Positions 47,809 to 58,100 of a stretch of DNA of 64,000 nt are shown piece by piece. The notes under the pieces were generated by a model that saw only the letters and a program-made list of their open reading frames with translations, did no database searches and was not told the DNA's origin. Made by a program: the position numbers and the translations under genes. Origin of the DNA: Rheinheimera oceanensis (GTDB lineage: Bacteria; Pseudomonadota; Gammaproteobacteria; Enterobacterales; Alteromonadaceae); assembly GCF_018831085.1 (NCBI RefSeq), contig NZ_JAGPNM010000001.1, positions 62,001-126,000 on the forward strand, read 5' to 3'. The stretch's first letter is position 1. The number at the start of each line of letters is the position of its first letter.

Positions 47809-49175
47809 ACCATCATGCCTTCTTTACGCCGCTCGCGGCTTATACCTTGCAGCAAATCAGCTTGTGTCAGGGCTTTGTCGTTACGCAGTAACGCAGCCAC
47901 TGCGGCATAACGCACTACGTTGGTCATTGCGCCGCCAGCCAGTTCAAACTCATGGGCCAGATAATTCAGATCCACATCACTGCCCAGCGCAACATGCTCA
48001 CCCAAAATATGCTGCCACAGCCGTAAACGCTCAGAGATGTCCGGTAACGGAAAGTACACCATCGACTGAAAACGGCGGGCAAAAGCCTCATCAATGTTGG
48101 CTTTAAGGTTGCTGGCCAGCAGCACTACACCCGGAAAATCTTCAATGCGCTGCAGCAGGTAAGATACTTCCTGATTGGCGTATCTGTCGTTACTGCTGCT
48201 GGTTTGCGTACGTTTGCCAAACAACGCATCGGCTTCATCAAAAAATAAAATCCAGTGCCGCGCCTGAGCCTGATCAAATACAGTGGCAAGGTTTTTTTCG
48301 GTTTCGCCAATATACTTGGATACCACGGCAGATAAATCTATCCGGTAAACATCGGCACCGGTTTGCTGGCCAATTAAGGTAGCGGTAAGGGTTTTACCGG
48401 TGCCGGGCGGGCCATAAAACAACGCCCGGTAACCGGGTTTTATACTGCGGCCCAGTTGCCATTGCTGCATTACAGTATGCTGATGCTCGGCCCAGCCGAT
48501 TATATGCTGCACCTCAGCCATGACTGCAGCCGGTAATACCAGATCCTGCCAGTTTAATGGCGTGGTAAGCAGCTTGGCCGGAAAGTGAATGTTGTAATCA
48601 GGTTTTTGTCTGGTTCCACTGCAAAACAGCTGCAAATATTCTGCACTAACCGTTAACCGGGCGCTTAAAAAAGGCTCCTCTGCCTCGTCGTGGCGCAGAC
48701 GGATAATATTTTCCCGGCACAGTAGCTGGTCTGGCTGCAGCAGTTGTATTACCTCCAGCCGGGCTGATAAATCATTAGCTGCCAGCAAAAATGCTGCCGT
48801 TTGCGCACTGGGCATAAAGCCCTGATGCTGCTTAGTGCTGCAGCCGCCAAATTCACTGAAATTACGTGCCAGGTTCTCATTACGCACAAAAAAGGTATCC
48901 AGCAACTGCGGCTGTAAATGCGGTGCCAGTGCCAGTATTAATATCAACCGCTGCGCGGCGCTCAGCTGTTGTTTAATAACAAAAGCGGCATAACTGCCCT
49001 GCGTGGCATCCAGTTGCGGGGCTGCTGCCTGCTGTAGCATATTCAGCGGCTGTTGCTGAAAATAGCTATGCAGCCTGAGCTCAATGCAACGCGCCAGCCA
49101 GTCCAGTTCCTGCTGCATGCAAGCGGCGTTATCAGGCATTACACTATGTTGCAGTTTAACCGCGCCAGTGAACAT
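47805..49175 (-). CDS. eCIS AAA+ ATPase (Afp15-like)
   Basis: 456 residues. N-terminal helical region, then an AAA+ core with Walker A GPPGTGKT (255-262), Walker B ILFFDEAD (309-316), sensor-1 LLASNLKANID and Arg finger region EAFARRFQS. The arrangement and neighbours match Afp15/Pvc15, an ATPase found in all eCIS. AAGGAGA precedes the ATG; it overlaps the tape-measure gene by 20 bp. Confidence 0.93.
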   Translation of the reverse strand: MFTGAVKLQHSVMPDNAACMQQELDWLARCIELRLHSYFQQQPLNMLQQAAAPQLDATQGSYAAFVIKQQLSAAQRLILILALAPHLQPQLLDTFFVRNENLARNFSEFGGCSTKQHQGFMPSAQTAAFLLAANDLSARLEVIQLLQPDQLLCRENIIRLRHDEAEEPFLSARLTVSAEYLQLFCSGTRQKPDYNIHFPAKLLTTPLNWQDLVLPAAVMAEVQHIIGWAEHQHTVMQQWQLGRSIKPGYRALFYGPPGTGKTLTATLIGQQTGADVYRIDLSAVVSKYIGETEKNLATVFDQAQARHWILFFDEADALFGKRTQTSSSNDRYANQEVSYLLQRIEDFPGVVLLASNLKANIDEAFARRFQSMVYFPLPDISERLRLWQHILGEHVALGSDVDLNYLAHEFELAGGAMTNVVRYAAVAALLRNDKALTQADLLQGISRERRKEGMMV

Positions 49176-52026
49176 ACACTTCTCCTTGCATCCACGGATA
49201 ACGGATCAGCGAATAAGACCACGGCAAGCCGTCAAGCAGCATGTCGTAGGGCCCGCTGTCCAGTTGCAGCTGCCAGCCGGAGCCATTGCCAGCGCGCTCC
49301 AGCGTACCGCCGCGCTGCAAAAAACACTCGCGTAACGTGGTTACTGTGCTGCCGGCCAGCTTTGGCCACTGTGCCAGTATGCCAGCCAACAGGCTATCAG
49401 CCATCGCCAGAGCTTCATCAGTTAGTTGTGGTACAAACCCTACCGGGCAAGGCGGCTGTACACCGCTTAGCAACATAGGCAATGGCCATTGCTGCCAGTA
49501 ATCCGGTACAAGTTCCGCCTGCCAGTGTGCTGTGGCCATATAGTGCAGTAAAGCGCACGCCTGCCAGGCCTGTTCCGTACTGATAAAGCGCTGTGCCGAT
49601 ACCCACCCCAGCCGCTGCAGTAACATCGGTATATAAGGCGCTGCCAGCACTATACCAGCGTTGGCAACCCTGTGTATTTGTGCCTGTGTTTGCCCGTCAG
49701 GCCCCCTGCCAGTGACATTATCTTGCGCCACACCGGATAGCAGCGACGACGATACCGGCAACACCTTAGCATTACCAGATGCTGCAGCCTTTGGTGCTGC
49801 GGCTGTAGCAGGCAGTGCTGCAGGAGTGGCAGAAACAGCCATTGCCGCCAGTTGTACCGTTAGCTGTTGCAGCAATTGTGGCCTGCTGCCCTGTGCCGTA
49901 TTACCGGTGTAGTGCTGCAGTTGCTGCGCCAGTTGCTGTAACAGTGTACGGCTGGCGGCACTGCCGGTTTCAGTTTCTAACCACAGCTGCAACTGGCTTA
50001 TTAACAATGGCAATGTCAGGGGCTGGCGCTGCAGGCTACATTGCAGCAGTGGCAGCCAGCGCGCCTGACGATATAACGGCAAAGGCAGGCTGATGCCCCC
50101 CAATCCCCACTGCAGCAGGCTGGTATAGGGCTGCATACTGGCAAAGCTGGCAGGCTGTAACTGCTGAAACAACCGCTGCAAATGATCATCAGACGCATAC
50201 TGCACCAGGCGCGCTAATAACGAACTGCCCGACAACTGTTGGCGTAAGCCATCCAGCCATAAAGCATTGGGTTGTTGCAACAATTGGCGCAGCAACAGGT
50301 TAAACTGCCGCTGCTGCGCCAGTGTAAGCTGGCCGAGCAATAACAGCTGCTGCCACTGCCGCCAGCGCCTGGCCTGATGCTGTAACGCGCTGCGTTGTAT
50401 AGGCCGTGTTGCGCCAACCTGAGGTAAAGCCGTTACCGGCTGTGTCAAACGGTAGCTAAAATAACCCGGTAAAGCACTGAAGCTGTTATCCAGGCCATCT
50501 GCTGCCTGTGGCGTGAACTCTGCAATACCTGCCAGCAACTCTGTCAGTTGCAGCAATAACGGGCTATGCCAGGAAAACAGCTGACGGCTACGCTGCAATA
50601 CCCGAAGCATATGTTGCACTAGGCTTTGCACCGACAAGTTGTCATGCGCGGCCATTTTGCGCAGTAAATAATGCAGGTAGCTGCGCCGGTTAAACTGGCT
50701 GCCACGCTCTACCAGCAAATAGCTCAGGCTCAGTTGCCACAAATGGCGCTGGCGTTGCTGTAAGGCGGGGGGAGGTAACTGCGCAGATTGAGATTGGGGC
50801 TGGGCCTTAATACTACTTTGCACCACACTGAATAACTGCGGCTGAGCCATCAGTTGCAGCATAAACCGCTGTTCAGACGGGGCCAGAAATTGCAATAGCT
50901 GAACCAGCATGGCCTGGCTTAAACCAAAGGCCAACACATGGCATATATCACTGTGACTGGCCAATTGCCGTAATATGGTTAACAGCTCAGCGCTATGTTG
51001 CAGGTAAAAGGCCCAGTTTCGCTGCAGGGCCGGGTCATCGGCCAAACGTAATGCTAACAGTAGTTGTTGACGCTGAGATGCCGTTAAGCCATCTTGCGGT
51101 GCTTTTTTAACAGAGGTAATGCTGGTTGAGTCTGGCTGCGATAAGGGAGCATCTGCCATACCGGTTAGTAATTCTGTCAGTTGCAGCAATAAAGGGCTGT
51201 GGCGGGCAAACAGCTGACGGCTGCGCTGTAAAGTCAACAACATGTGCTGCACCAGGCTTTGCACCGACAAGTTGTCGTGTGCCGCCATTTTGCGCAGTAA
51301 ATAATGCAGGTAACTGCGCCGGTTAAACTGGCTGCCACGTTCTACCAGCAAATAGCTCAGGCTAAGTTGCCACAAATGGCGCTGCCGTTGCTGCAGCGCT
51401 GGCGGTGGTAACGATGCCGATTGATATTGAACAGCAGAATTACTGCGGCCCTGCACCACGCTGAATAACTGCGGCTGTGCCATCAGTTGTAACATAAAGC
51501 GTTGCTCGGACGGTGCCAGTAACTGCAGCAATTGCGCCAGCATGGTATGGCTTAAACCAAAAGCCAGAGCCTGGCATAAGTTACTGTGGCTGGCCAGATA
51601 CTGCAGTACAGCCAGCAGTTGTGTAGCGTGCTGCAAATATAACGGCCAGTGTTTCTGTAATGTTTTACTGTCGGCCTGTTGTAATGCCGTGATCAGTTGC
51701 TGCTGTTGCGCGGCTGTCAAGCCTTGTCGTTTCGCCGCTATTGGCTGCGGTATCGCCGCTGGCAATAACAACCACAATTGCTGGCGCAGTGCTTCGCGAA
51801 AACAATGCTGCAACACATAACGATCGGCAGGCAAATGCAGCGGCGGCAGTTGTAACTGAATTTCATCAAGCCGCACTGTAATACCGCTGTCAAACTCGTC
51901 TAATACCTGCCGGGCAACGGGCAGTAGCTCTTCAACAAACAATTGCTCACCGGCTTCATTAAACCACTGTGCCATCGTTGTTGAATAGCACTGAAAATCA
52001 AGCTCAACCTGCATCAGCTGGTGCAT
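49156..52026 (-). CDS. contractile injection system tape-measure-type protein (CIS_TMP-like) with internal duplication
   Basis: 956 residues from the ATG at 52026, chosen because GGGGG lies 6 nt upstream; an ATG at 52032 abuts that G-run and is less likely. Gln/Leu-rich, mostly helical. The N-terminus (MQVELDFQ ... FVEELLPVARQVLDEF) matches the CIS tape-measure family. Two ~190-residue blocks repeat at a spacing of 211 codons, each with LAPSEQRFMLQLMAQPQLF, SYLLVERGSQFNRRSYLHYL and KMAAHDNLSVQSLVQHML. Overlaps the wedge gene upstream and the ATPase gene downstream. The family role is thought to be length or assembly control. Confidence 0.87.
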   Translation of the reverse strand: MHQLMQVELDFQCYSTTMAQWFNEAGEQLFVEELLPVARQVLDEFDSGITVRLDEIQLQLPPLHLPADRYVLQHCFREALRQQLWLLLPAAIPQPIAAKRQGLTAAQQQQLITALQQADSKTLQKHWPLYLQHATQLLAVLQYLASHSNLCQALAFGLSHTMLAQLLQLLAPSEQRFMLQLMAQPQLFSVVQGRSNSAVQYQSASLPPPALQQRQRHLWQLSLSYLLVERGSQFNRRSYLHYLLRKMAAHDNLSVQSLVQHMLLTLQRSRQLFARHSPLLLQLTELLTGMADAPLSQPDSTSITSVKKAPQDGLTASQRQQLLLALRLADDPALQRNWAFYLQHSAELLTILRQLASHSDICHVLAFGLSQAMLVQLLQFLAPSEQRFMLQLMAQPQLFSVVQSSIKAQPQSQSAQLPPPALQQRQRHLWQLSLSYLLVERGSQFNRRSYLHYLLRKMAAHDNLSVQSLVQHMLRVLQRSRQLFSWHSPLLLQLTELLAGIAEFTPQAADGLDNSFSALPGYFSYRLTQPVTALPQVGATRPIQRSALQHQARRWRQWQQLLLLGQLTLAQQRQFNLLLRQLLQQPNALWLDGLRQQLSGSSLLARLVQYASDDHLQRLFQQLQPASFASMQPYTSLLQWGLGGISLPLPLYRQARWLPLLQCSLQRQPLTLPLLISQLQLWLETETGSAASRTLLQQLAQQLQHYTGNTAQGSRPQLLQQLTVQLAAMAVSATPAALPATAAAPKAAASGNAKVLPVSSSLLSGVAQDNVTGRGPDGQTQAQIHRVANAGIVLAAPYIPMLLQRLGWVSAQRFISTEQAWQACALLHYMATAHWQAELVPDYWQQWPLPMLLSGVQPPCPVGFVPQLTDEALAMADSLLAGILAQWPKLAGSTVTTLRECFLQRGGTLERAGNGSGWQLQLDSGPYDMLLDGLPWSYSLIRYPWMQGEVYVHWRG
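50518..51090 (-). repeat. tape-measure internal repeat, second copy
   Basis: In-frame copy whose bases match 51151-51723 at an offset of 633 bp. The core 50620-50755 differs from 51253-51388 at only a handful of positions by eye. Confidence 0.85.
51151..51723 (-). repeat. tape-measure internal repeat, first copy
   Basis: First of two in-frame copies in the tape-measure gene. The ends diverge more than the centre, as expected for an older duplication with a homogenised core. Confidence 0.85.
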
Positions 52027-54394
52027 GGGCATCCCCCGCTGGCTGGTTTAAGCGATAAAGAAACTGTGCCAGTGCCCGGCGTTGTTTATCCGCCCCTTGC
52101 CGATCAGCTTTTAGCGCTGAGCGCCAGTATTTAAACAAGCGCTCAAACCGGTTCATTTGGGCAAAATCAAGAAAAAACACCCGGCAACTTAAATGCGCCG
52201 GGCAGTTCATTTGTAGTGTTTCACACACCAGTTGCTGAAAACCGGCATCGGCAAAACGTGCGGTCCAGGCCGGGCACAATATGCTGATATTGCCTGCATA
52301 AAATGTAGCGGGCAGTTCTGCTTCGCTGCTTTGTGACGGCAGTAATAACAGATGCTCCATCACGTGCAGGCCTTCAGAGGCACGGCTGACATGAGACAAA
52401 AACATCACCAGGCTGTTGGCCATAATCAACGCCCGGCGATAATAACGGTAACTGCCAACCAGCCACCATTCATCCTGCCGGCTGTGCGGTACCTTAAGTA
52501 ACACCTGATAGCGGTTTTGCTGCAGCAAAATACGGTAATTACTTAGCTGAATACCGGTTTGCAGCAGGATCTCCGGCAGGCAGTTACCGTCAAAACAACA
52601 GGCATCGTCAAGCTTACGCCGCAGTGCCTGGCTATCTGCGGCATAGCGCAAGCGTAACGGAGGTACTGGCAGCAGTACTAATGCACTGCTGCTGGTTTCA
52701 TCCAGATAAAGCTGTTGCAGTTGGTCGGTATCGCTGCGCAGCCGCAACTTGTGTTGCAGCACAGCTGTGGTTAATGACTGAGCCGTTTGCGCCAAATCCA
52801 GCACCAGTGCCTGTTTGCGTACAAAGCCCCCTACAGCATCACGCCACAGTGGCGCATAATGATCCGGTGCCGCCACCCGGTCCCGCGTCATTACAACGAT
52901 TTGCTGTAAATAACTGACTTTTTGCTGCAACCGCCTGAGTTCCGCTGACTGTGCAGTATGGTAGTAATCAAAATGCTGCAGGCTATGCTGGTGCAGGCTT
53001 TCGCCATAGAGTGCCAGCAGATAATCCAGCAGCCGGTGTTTGCGTTGCAGCACATTGTCCAACCGCTGGTACAGCTGTGCCTGGGTGGCATCCATATCCT
53101 GATATAACAGCGCATCCAGATCGCGGATACCGGAATTGCGCAAAGACTGATAATAATAGCTCTGCGTAATATGCTGCGGTGAAAACAATGCGGGCAACTG
53201 CTGCAACTGTGCAAGAAAATTTGCCAATAGCTGTTCAAATAGCAGTAAGTAGCCTTTTAACTGTAACTGACGGGGCGAGCTTTGTGCCAGCGGCCTTTGC
53301 AGGCCGTAGTTTTGCGGCAGTAGTGTCTGCAAGGAATGATAACGCCCCAACGCCCGGTAACGGCCGGCCGGAGGCGGGCATAAGGCTGCAATATCCGTTT
53401 GCCAGCGGCTGTATTGATGAAAACGTTTTTGCTGATAACGCTGTACAACGGCTTGCCAATCAATATTGATGCTCTTATTACCCATACTCAGGCGCACCTG
53501 CGGCGGGCTCGCGGCATCAGGCAAGGGTAAATAATATACCGGTAAGCCTTGTTGCAATGGCAAATTATCATAACAAGGGCTGCCCCCGCAGCGCAGATGA
53601 AACTGCCGCAGTTGCACTACACCATCAATATGCTGCAGTGGCTGAAAAAAGTCGGTGATATGTAACTGGCGCTGCTCACTTTCGCTGTATTCCAGCACGC
53701 CGCCGGTGGTTAGCGGCCCGGTAAACAGCTGTTCATAATCAGCACCCTGTGCCAGCAGATCGGTATAGCTGCGCCGGGCGCTGCTGCGTTGCAACAATTG
53801 CTGGCAACGGTAGTAAAACTCTGCCAACAGCTCTACCGGATCAGCAGATGACTGCACATCAAGCTCAGCCACCGGCTCACAGTACAACGGCGCAATAATA
53901 TCTATCTGCCCCAGTTGCTCACCCAAATTGCGCTGCGCGCTGTAGCAGCGCCTGATAGCTGCAATCAGTGGTGCCGCAGGTTCATCTGGCTGTGCTGCCA
54001 CCGCAACGGCGCGGTACAACCCTAATACCTTGCCGGGCAGCAGATAAATGTCGGCCAGTTGCGGTATCTGATCCAACAGGTAGCGGCGGTAATCGGCAGC
54101 AGTAGTTGGCCTGCTGCTGAGAATTTGTTCCGGCGATACCAGGCCCAGTGCGGCAAAGTTTATTTTGCCATCCGGGCTGCTGAGCAAATCGGCCATCGGA
54201 AAATTACAGCGGTACTGCAACTCTGTCAGGCTGAAACAGAGTTGCTCCAGCAAAGTAATACCGGGGTCGTGCAGGTTGTAGTCGGTCCAGCGCTTACCGG
54301 CCAGTTGCTGAATATCGGCCAGCGCTTGTTGCTTTAAGGCTGTAAAGCTGTCTTTTTCATGTGTCTGGCGCCGCTTAATACTGTATTCAGTCAT
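52004..54394 (-). CDS. eCIS baseplate wedge-like protein (Afp12-like)
   Basis: 796 residues from the ATG at 54394, with GGAGG 5 nt upstream; a GTG one codon earlier is in frame. WTDYNLHDPGITLLEQL at about 37-53 is a baseplate gpJ-type signature and EGLHVMEHLLLLP near residue 675 is a recurrent C-terminal motif in eCIS wedge proteins. The rest is Leu/Gln-rich. It overlaps its upstream gene by 8 bp. Exact equivalence to Afp12 needs a profile search. Confidence 0.78.
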   Translation of the reverse strand: MTEYSIKRRQTHEKDSFTALKQQALADIQQLAGKRWTDYNLHDPGITLLEQLCFSLTELQYRCNFPMADLLSSPDGKINFAALGLVSPEQILSSRPTTAADYRRYLLDQIPQLADIYLLPGKVLGLYRAVAVAAQPDEPAAPLIAAIRRCYSAQRNLGEQLGQIDIIAPLYCEPVAELDVQSSADPVELLAEFYYRCQQLLQRSSARRSYTDLLAQGADYEQLFTGPLTTGGVLEYSESEQRQLHITDFFQPLQHIDGVVQLRQFHLRCGGSPCYDNLPLQQGLPVYYLPLPDAASPPQVRLSMGNKSINIDWQAVVQRYQQKRFHQYSRWQTDIAALCPPPAGRYRALGRYHSLQTLLPQNYGLQRPLAQSSPRQLQLKGYLLLFEQLLANFLAQLQQLPALFSPQHITQSYYYQSLRNSGIRDLDALLYQDMDATQAQLYQRLDNVLQRKHRLLDYLLALYGESLHQHSLQHFDYYHTAQSAELRRLQQKVSYLQQIVVMTRDRVAAPDHYAPLWRDAVGGFVRKQALVLDLAQTAQSLTTAVLQHKLRLRSDTDQLQQLYLDETSSSALVLLPVPPLRLRYAADSQALRRKLDDACCFDGNCLPEILLQTGIQLSNYRILLQQNRYQVLLKVPHSRQDEWWLVGSYRYYRRALIMANSLVMFLSHVSRASEGLHVMEHLLLLPSQSSEAELPATFYAGNISILCPAWTARFADAGFQQLVCETLQMNCPAHLSCRVFFLDFAQMNRFERLFKYWRSALKADRQGADKQRRALAQFLYRLNQPAGDAHAPADAG

Positions 54395-55181
54395 CACTGC
54401 CTCCGCTGGTACCGGCGCCGTCCTGCCAGCATTGGCTCATGTCAGCGTCAAACCAAAGCTGGGTCAGGTAGTAGCTGATACGAACATTCACACCTAAATC
54501 CGTGCGTGAACGTAACTGCAGACAATAGCCCTGCTCCAGTGCCTGCCAGCGTAAATCCAGCTTGCAACTGCGTGATAAATAATACGCCTGCTGCACTTTA
54601 ATGCGCTTTTTGCGGTTGAGAAAATTAAACCACCAGCCTTGCGGATTAAACGTATTAAGTGCCACCGCCTGTAGCAAAGCGTACTTGCCAGTACCTTTAT
54701 TGCCGGTACCGGCCATTACCTCAAATGCCTGACAGCCCTGCAACGGGCCACTGATATCGTGCCACTGCCCGTTGGCAGGCACCTGACGTTTGCCGGTGGG
54801 CTGATAACCCTGCCTCCCCTGTTGCGTGATCACACCGGCGACATCCAGCGTGCTGGCCGGGTTAGCTGTGCCAATGCCCAGCCGTTGCTGAGGGGTAAGG
54901 CTTAGCAGTGCTTGATCAGCATGCTTAAATTGCAGGGCATTGCTGCTCTCGTCAAAGCTGACGCTCCACAACGGCTGCTCGCTGAGGTTATCGCGGAAAA
55001 AACTGAGTAGTTCGGTGTGTTTACCCAACACCGTGATTTCAAAACCATAACGGGCCGATTTATCAAAACCGTCTTCCAGTGTATTGAGTGACGAGTCAAT
55101 CAGATCAGAAAATTCCTGCGCCGACGGCATAGCGCCATCGCGGAAAAAGTTTTTCAGCGTATTACGGTTACGTTTAGCCAT
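54387..55181 (-). CDS. eCIS fibre- or spike-like accessory protein
   Basis: 264 residues from the ATG at 55181 (AGGAA 7 nt upstream). The N-terminus RNTLKNFFRDGAMPSAQEF with DLIDSSLNTLEDGFDK is a segment I know from tail-fibre-associated and eCIS proteins; RLGIGTANPASTLDVAGVI is the fibre-like motif common in phage tailspikes and adhesins. The C-terminal 100 residues look beta-rich. No canonical large tail fibre (Afp13) is visible, so this may be the receptor-facing protein. Overlaps the giant wedge gene by 8 bp. Confidence 0.68.
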   Translation of the reverse strand: MAKRNRNTLKNFFRDGAMPSAQEFSDLIDSSLNTLEDGFDKSARYGFEITVLGKHTELLSFFRDNLSEQPLWSVSFDESSNALQFKHADQALLSLTPQQRLGIGTANPASTLDVAGVITQQGRQGYQPTGKRQVPANGQWHDISGPLQGCQAFEVMAGTGNKGTGKYALLQAVALNTFNPQGWWFNFLNRKKRIKVQQAYYLSRSCKLDLRWQALEQGYCLQLRSRTDLGVNVRISYYLTQLWFDADMSQCWQDGAGTSGGSDD

Positions 55182-58100
55182 CGCGTGCTTCCTGCTGAAT
55201 AATAAAGGTATGGCCAATTTCAAGCTCGCTAACACCGGTGCGCTGCGCCAGCTCAGGCTGTGGTACTGCCAGCAAACGTAAACTGTGCTGCCGCGCCGGT
55301 GTCAGTAAGTTCCAGGGCCGCACCGGCTGCAATACCAGTTGTTCGGTATCCTGGTAGCTGGCACTGTCCTGCAATTGATACTGGCGGCTGCCGTACTGGC
55401 TGATATGCAGCAAAGAAAAGTCTGTCACGTAGTCAACATAAGATTGTTGCTGAATAAAAGATTGCACTAACTGTGGCCTTAACTGCCAGCCAAAACGCGC
55501 ATCCAGCCCCTGCTGATGCCAGGGGCAAAGGTAATCAGACAGTGCCTGCTGCAGGCTTTGTAAGCCATCACCGCTGTGTAACGCCGGATTAAGCTGCACA
55601 GCACAGCGTACCTGCAACTGCTCAAAACCGGGGTTAGCTACTTCAATGCTGGCAAAAGGCGATGCCAGCGCAGCAACATAATGCTTAATCTGGCGCAGCA
55701 ACTCGCCGCTCACCAGGCTGCGCTGGCAGTCCTGATGCTGACAGCCCTGCGGCTTTGCCACCACAATAAGCAGCAGCCGGCCGGGCGTAAGGCTGCTTTG
55801 TTCCAGCGCAGCATTAGGAAAACACTTTACCTTAGCCAGTTGCGGAAAAGCCTGCAGCACCAGGCGTTCAAAATCCCAGGCGGTGCTGGCACGTTGTTTG
55901 TGGCTTAAGCGCTCGGCAATACGCTGCACTCTGGCTACGCTGCTTTCCTTATGCGGGGTTTGTTGTAAAACGGGCAAATAACCACTAACCGTAATACCTG
56001 CCTGTTTACTTTGCAGCGCCCATTGCAAGGCACTCTGACTTAGCAGAGCGGCATCGGTTAATGGCTCTGTTGCCAGTAATTGCACAGCATTGGTCATAAT
56101 ACGCTGTAAACGGCCATAGCGCCGGCTTTGCCCGGCGCAGCACAACCGTAACCAGGCCTGCCCCGCAGGCATTAACTGATGCTGTTGCTGCAGTGCATGC
56201 GGTAACTGCAATACCACAGCACCGCTTGACGTCAGGCCACGGCTGCTGTCTGTCAGCAGTGCCTGATCGGTAAAATCCAGCCATTCATCATCATGCAGGT
56301 ATTGCCAGCGCAGCGCGTTTTCCGGCACGGTATCGCTGCTGCCGCTGGCAGGTTCAATGTCAAACAACAAACTCAGTTGACCGCTGACGCTGGCCCCGGT
56401 TAACCCGATAAATACGTAAGCCTGATGCGCAAAATGCGGTAGCAACCTTACGGCGTCACGCCGGGCGCTGGGATAACTCTGGCGCTGGCCAAACGGATAC
56501 AACTGCAGCAAGCGATCCCGGCTGCCAGTGGCCGGATCACGGCTGGTATGGATATCGCAAAAAGCGCTGTAACTTACACTCAGCAGTTGCAACAGCGGCG
56601 CATAGGGTGGCTGTGGCAGTGGCCGTGGCTTTTTGTGTTTAGCGTTATAAAGCAGGGTTTCACTCAGCGCAGTGCTATAACGGCTATGGCCAAAACCGCT
56701 GACCGGCTGGCTCAGGCTAAGGCGGAAAAAACCCTGACTGGCTGCGGGATGATACGGCTGGCCAGCCTGTGCCGACGTTAACCTGAAACCACTGACAGCA
56801 CTGAAAACCAGTTGCTGCTTAGACTGCACCGGAGCATGGCTGTGAGCTGCTGCAAACAGGCAAAACTCAGCCTGATGTTGTTCATCTTCAGTTACCTGCT
56901 GCCAGCGCCCCTGATCCAACAACGCCAGCCGGGCTTTAAAACTGTAATTACTGATCTCTTCACCATATGCCGCATAATGGCCAGCCAGCCCTTCGCTGCC
57001 AACCGGCAGTTCAGCCCAGTCAAGTTCAAGCTCTAGCTGCTGTAAATGTTTATGTTGCCAGTCACTGTGATTAAACAACAGGTAACTGCCAGGCAGAGGT
57101 ACCGGGCCAAACGGCCAGAAGGGTTTAGTGGCATCCAGTGGCCCAAGCTGATTACTCAGGTTAAGGCTGCGGGCATTTTTTACGCTGACTTCCAGCCGGC
57201 ACCTGGCAATATCAAACTGACTGCAAAGCGAATAGCCACACAGCTTAGCCATAGGATTTAATGTCAGGCGCATACTGGCATCAGAGTCTTCAAAAGCGCA
57301 TACGGCGGCAAAGCTGCTACTTAACTGACAACGTAACCGTAGCCCCAGCATAGTCGGGCCGAGCGGCTGAACAGAATATTCAGCCACACTGACAAAACCT
57401 GTGGCAGTAGACAGCGACAATAAAAACAGGTCGCTGCAATAACGGTAAAACACCGTCATTCTGTCGTCGCTAAGCAGTTGCTGCACACATTGATAACTTT
57501 GCACATCACCACTTTTCAGCGCCAGCAATTCAGCCTTTGCTAAAATAACCCGGCTGTCTTTTGCACTTAACCAATTATCCGGCCCAAACAGATAGTAGCT
57601 AAACAGCATACCGAACAAACGGCTAAACTCTGGCTGCTGCTCTGTACGCTGCAGCAACAGCAACAACACCTGCTGATAAAATGCCAGCCAGCGCTCCGCT
57701 ACCGGCATCACCGGTAAATCGGGCAGGCAGCCGGCCAGCACAGTGGCGTCCTGCTGCAACTGTGCCGGCGATACTGCGTAATCCAGCGTGGTTAAAATTG
57801 CAGCCAGTGCCTGCTGCAAACGTTGCGGCCAGCTGTAATCTGCCCGCTGCAACAACCCGGTTAACCTGGCAGCCAGTTGCTGCGGTGGCGTTAAACTTAG
57901 CTGCAACTCTATGCAGCGCTCGCCTTCACTTAGCTGTAAAGTAGGCGACACTATGGCAAACCCCGGCATACGGGGTATGCCGTCATTCGCTACAAACAGC
58001 GGCCTGCCGCCGGATGCCTCAATACTGGCGCCACTGCTGTATATACGGCTGACAAACCCCAGTTCCTGCTCGGGTGAAATACGTTTACTGCTGAGTAAAC

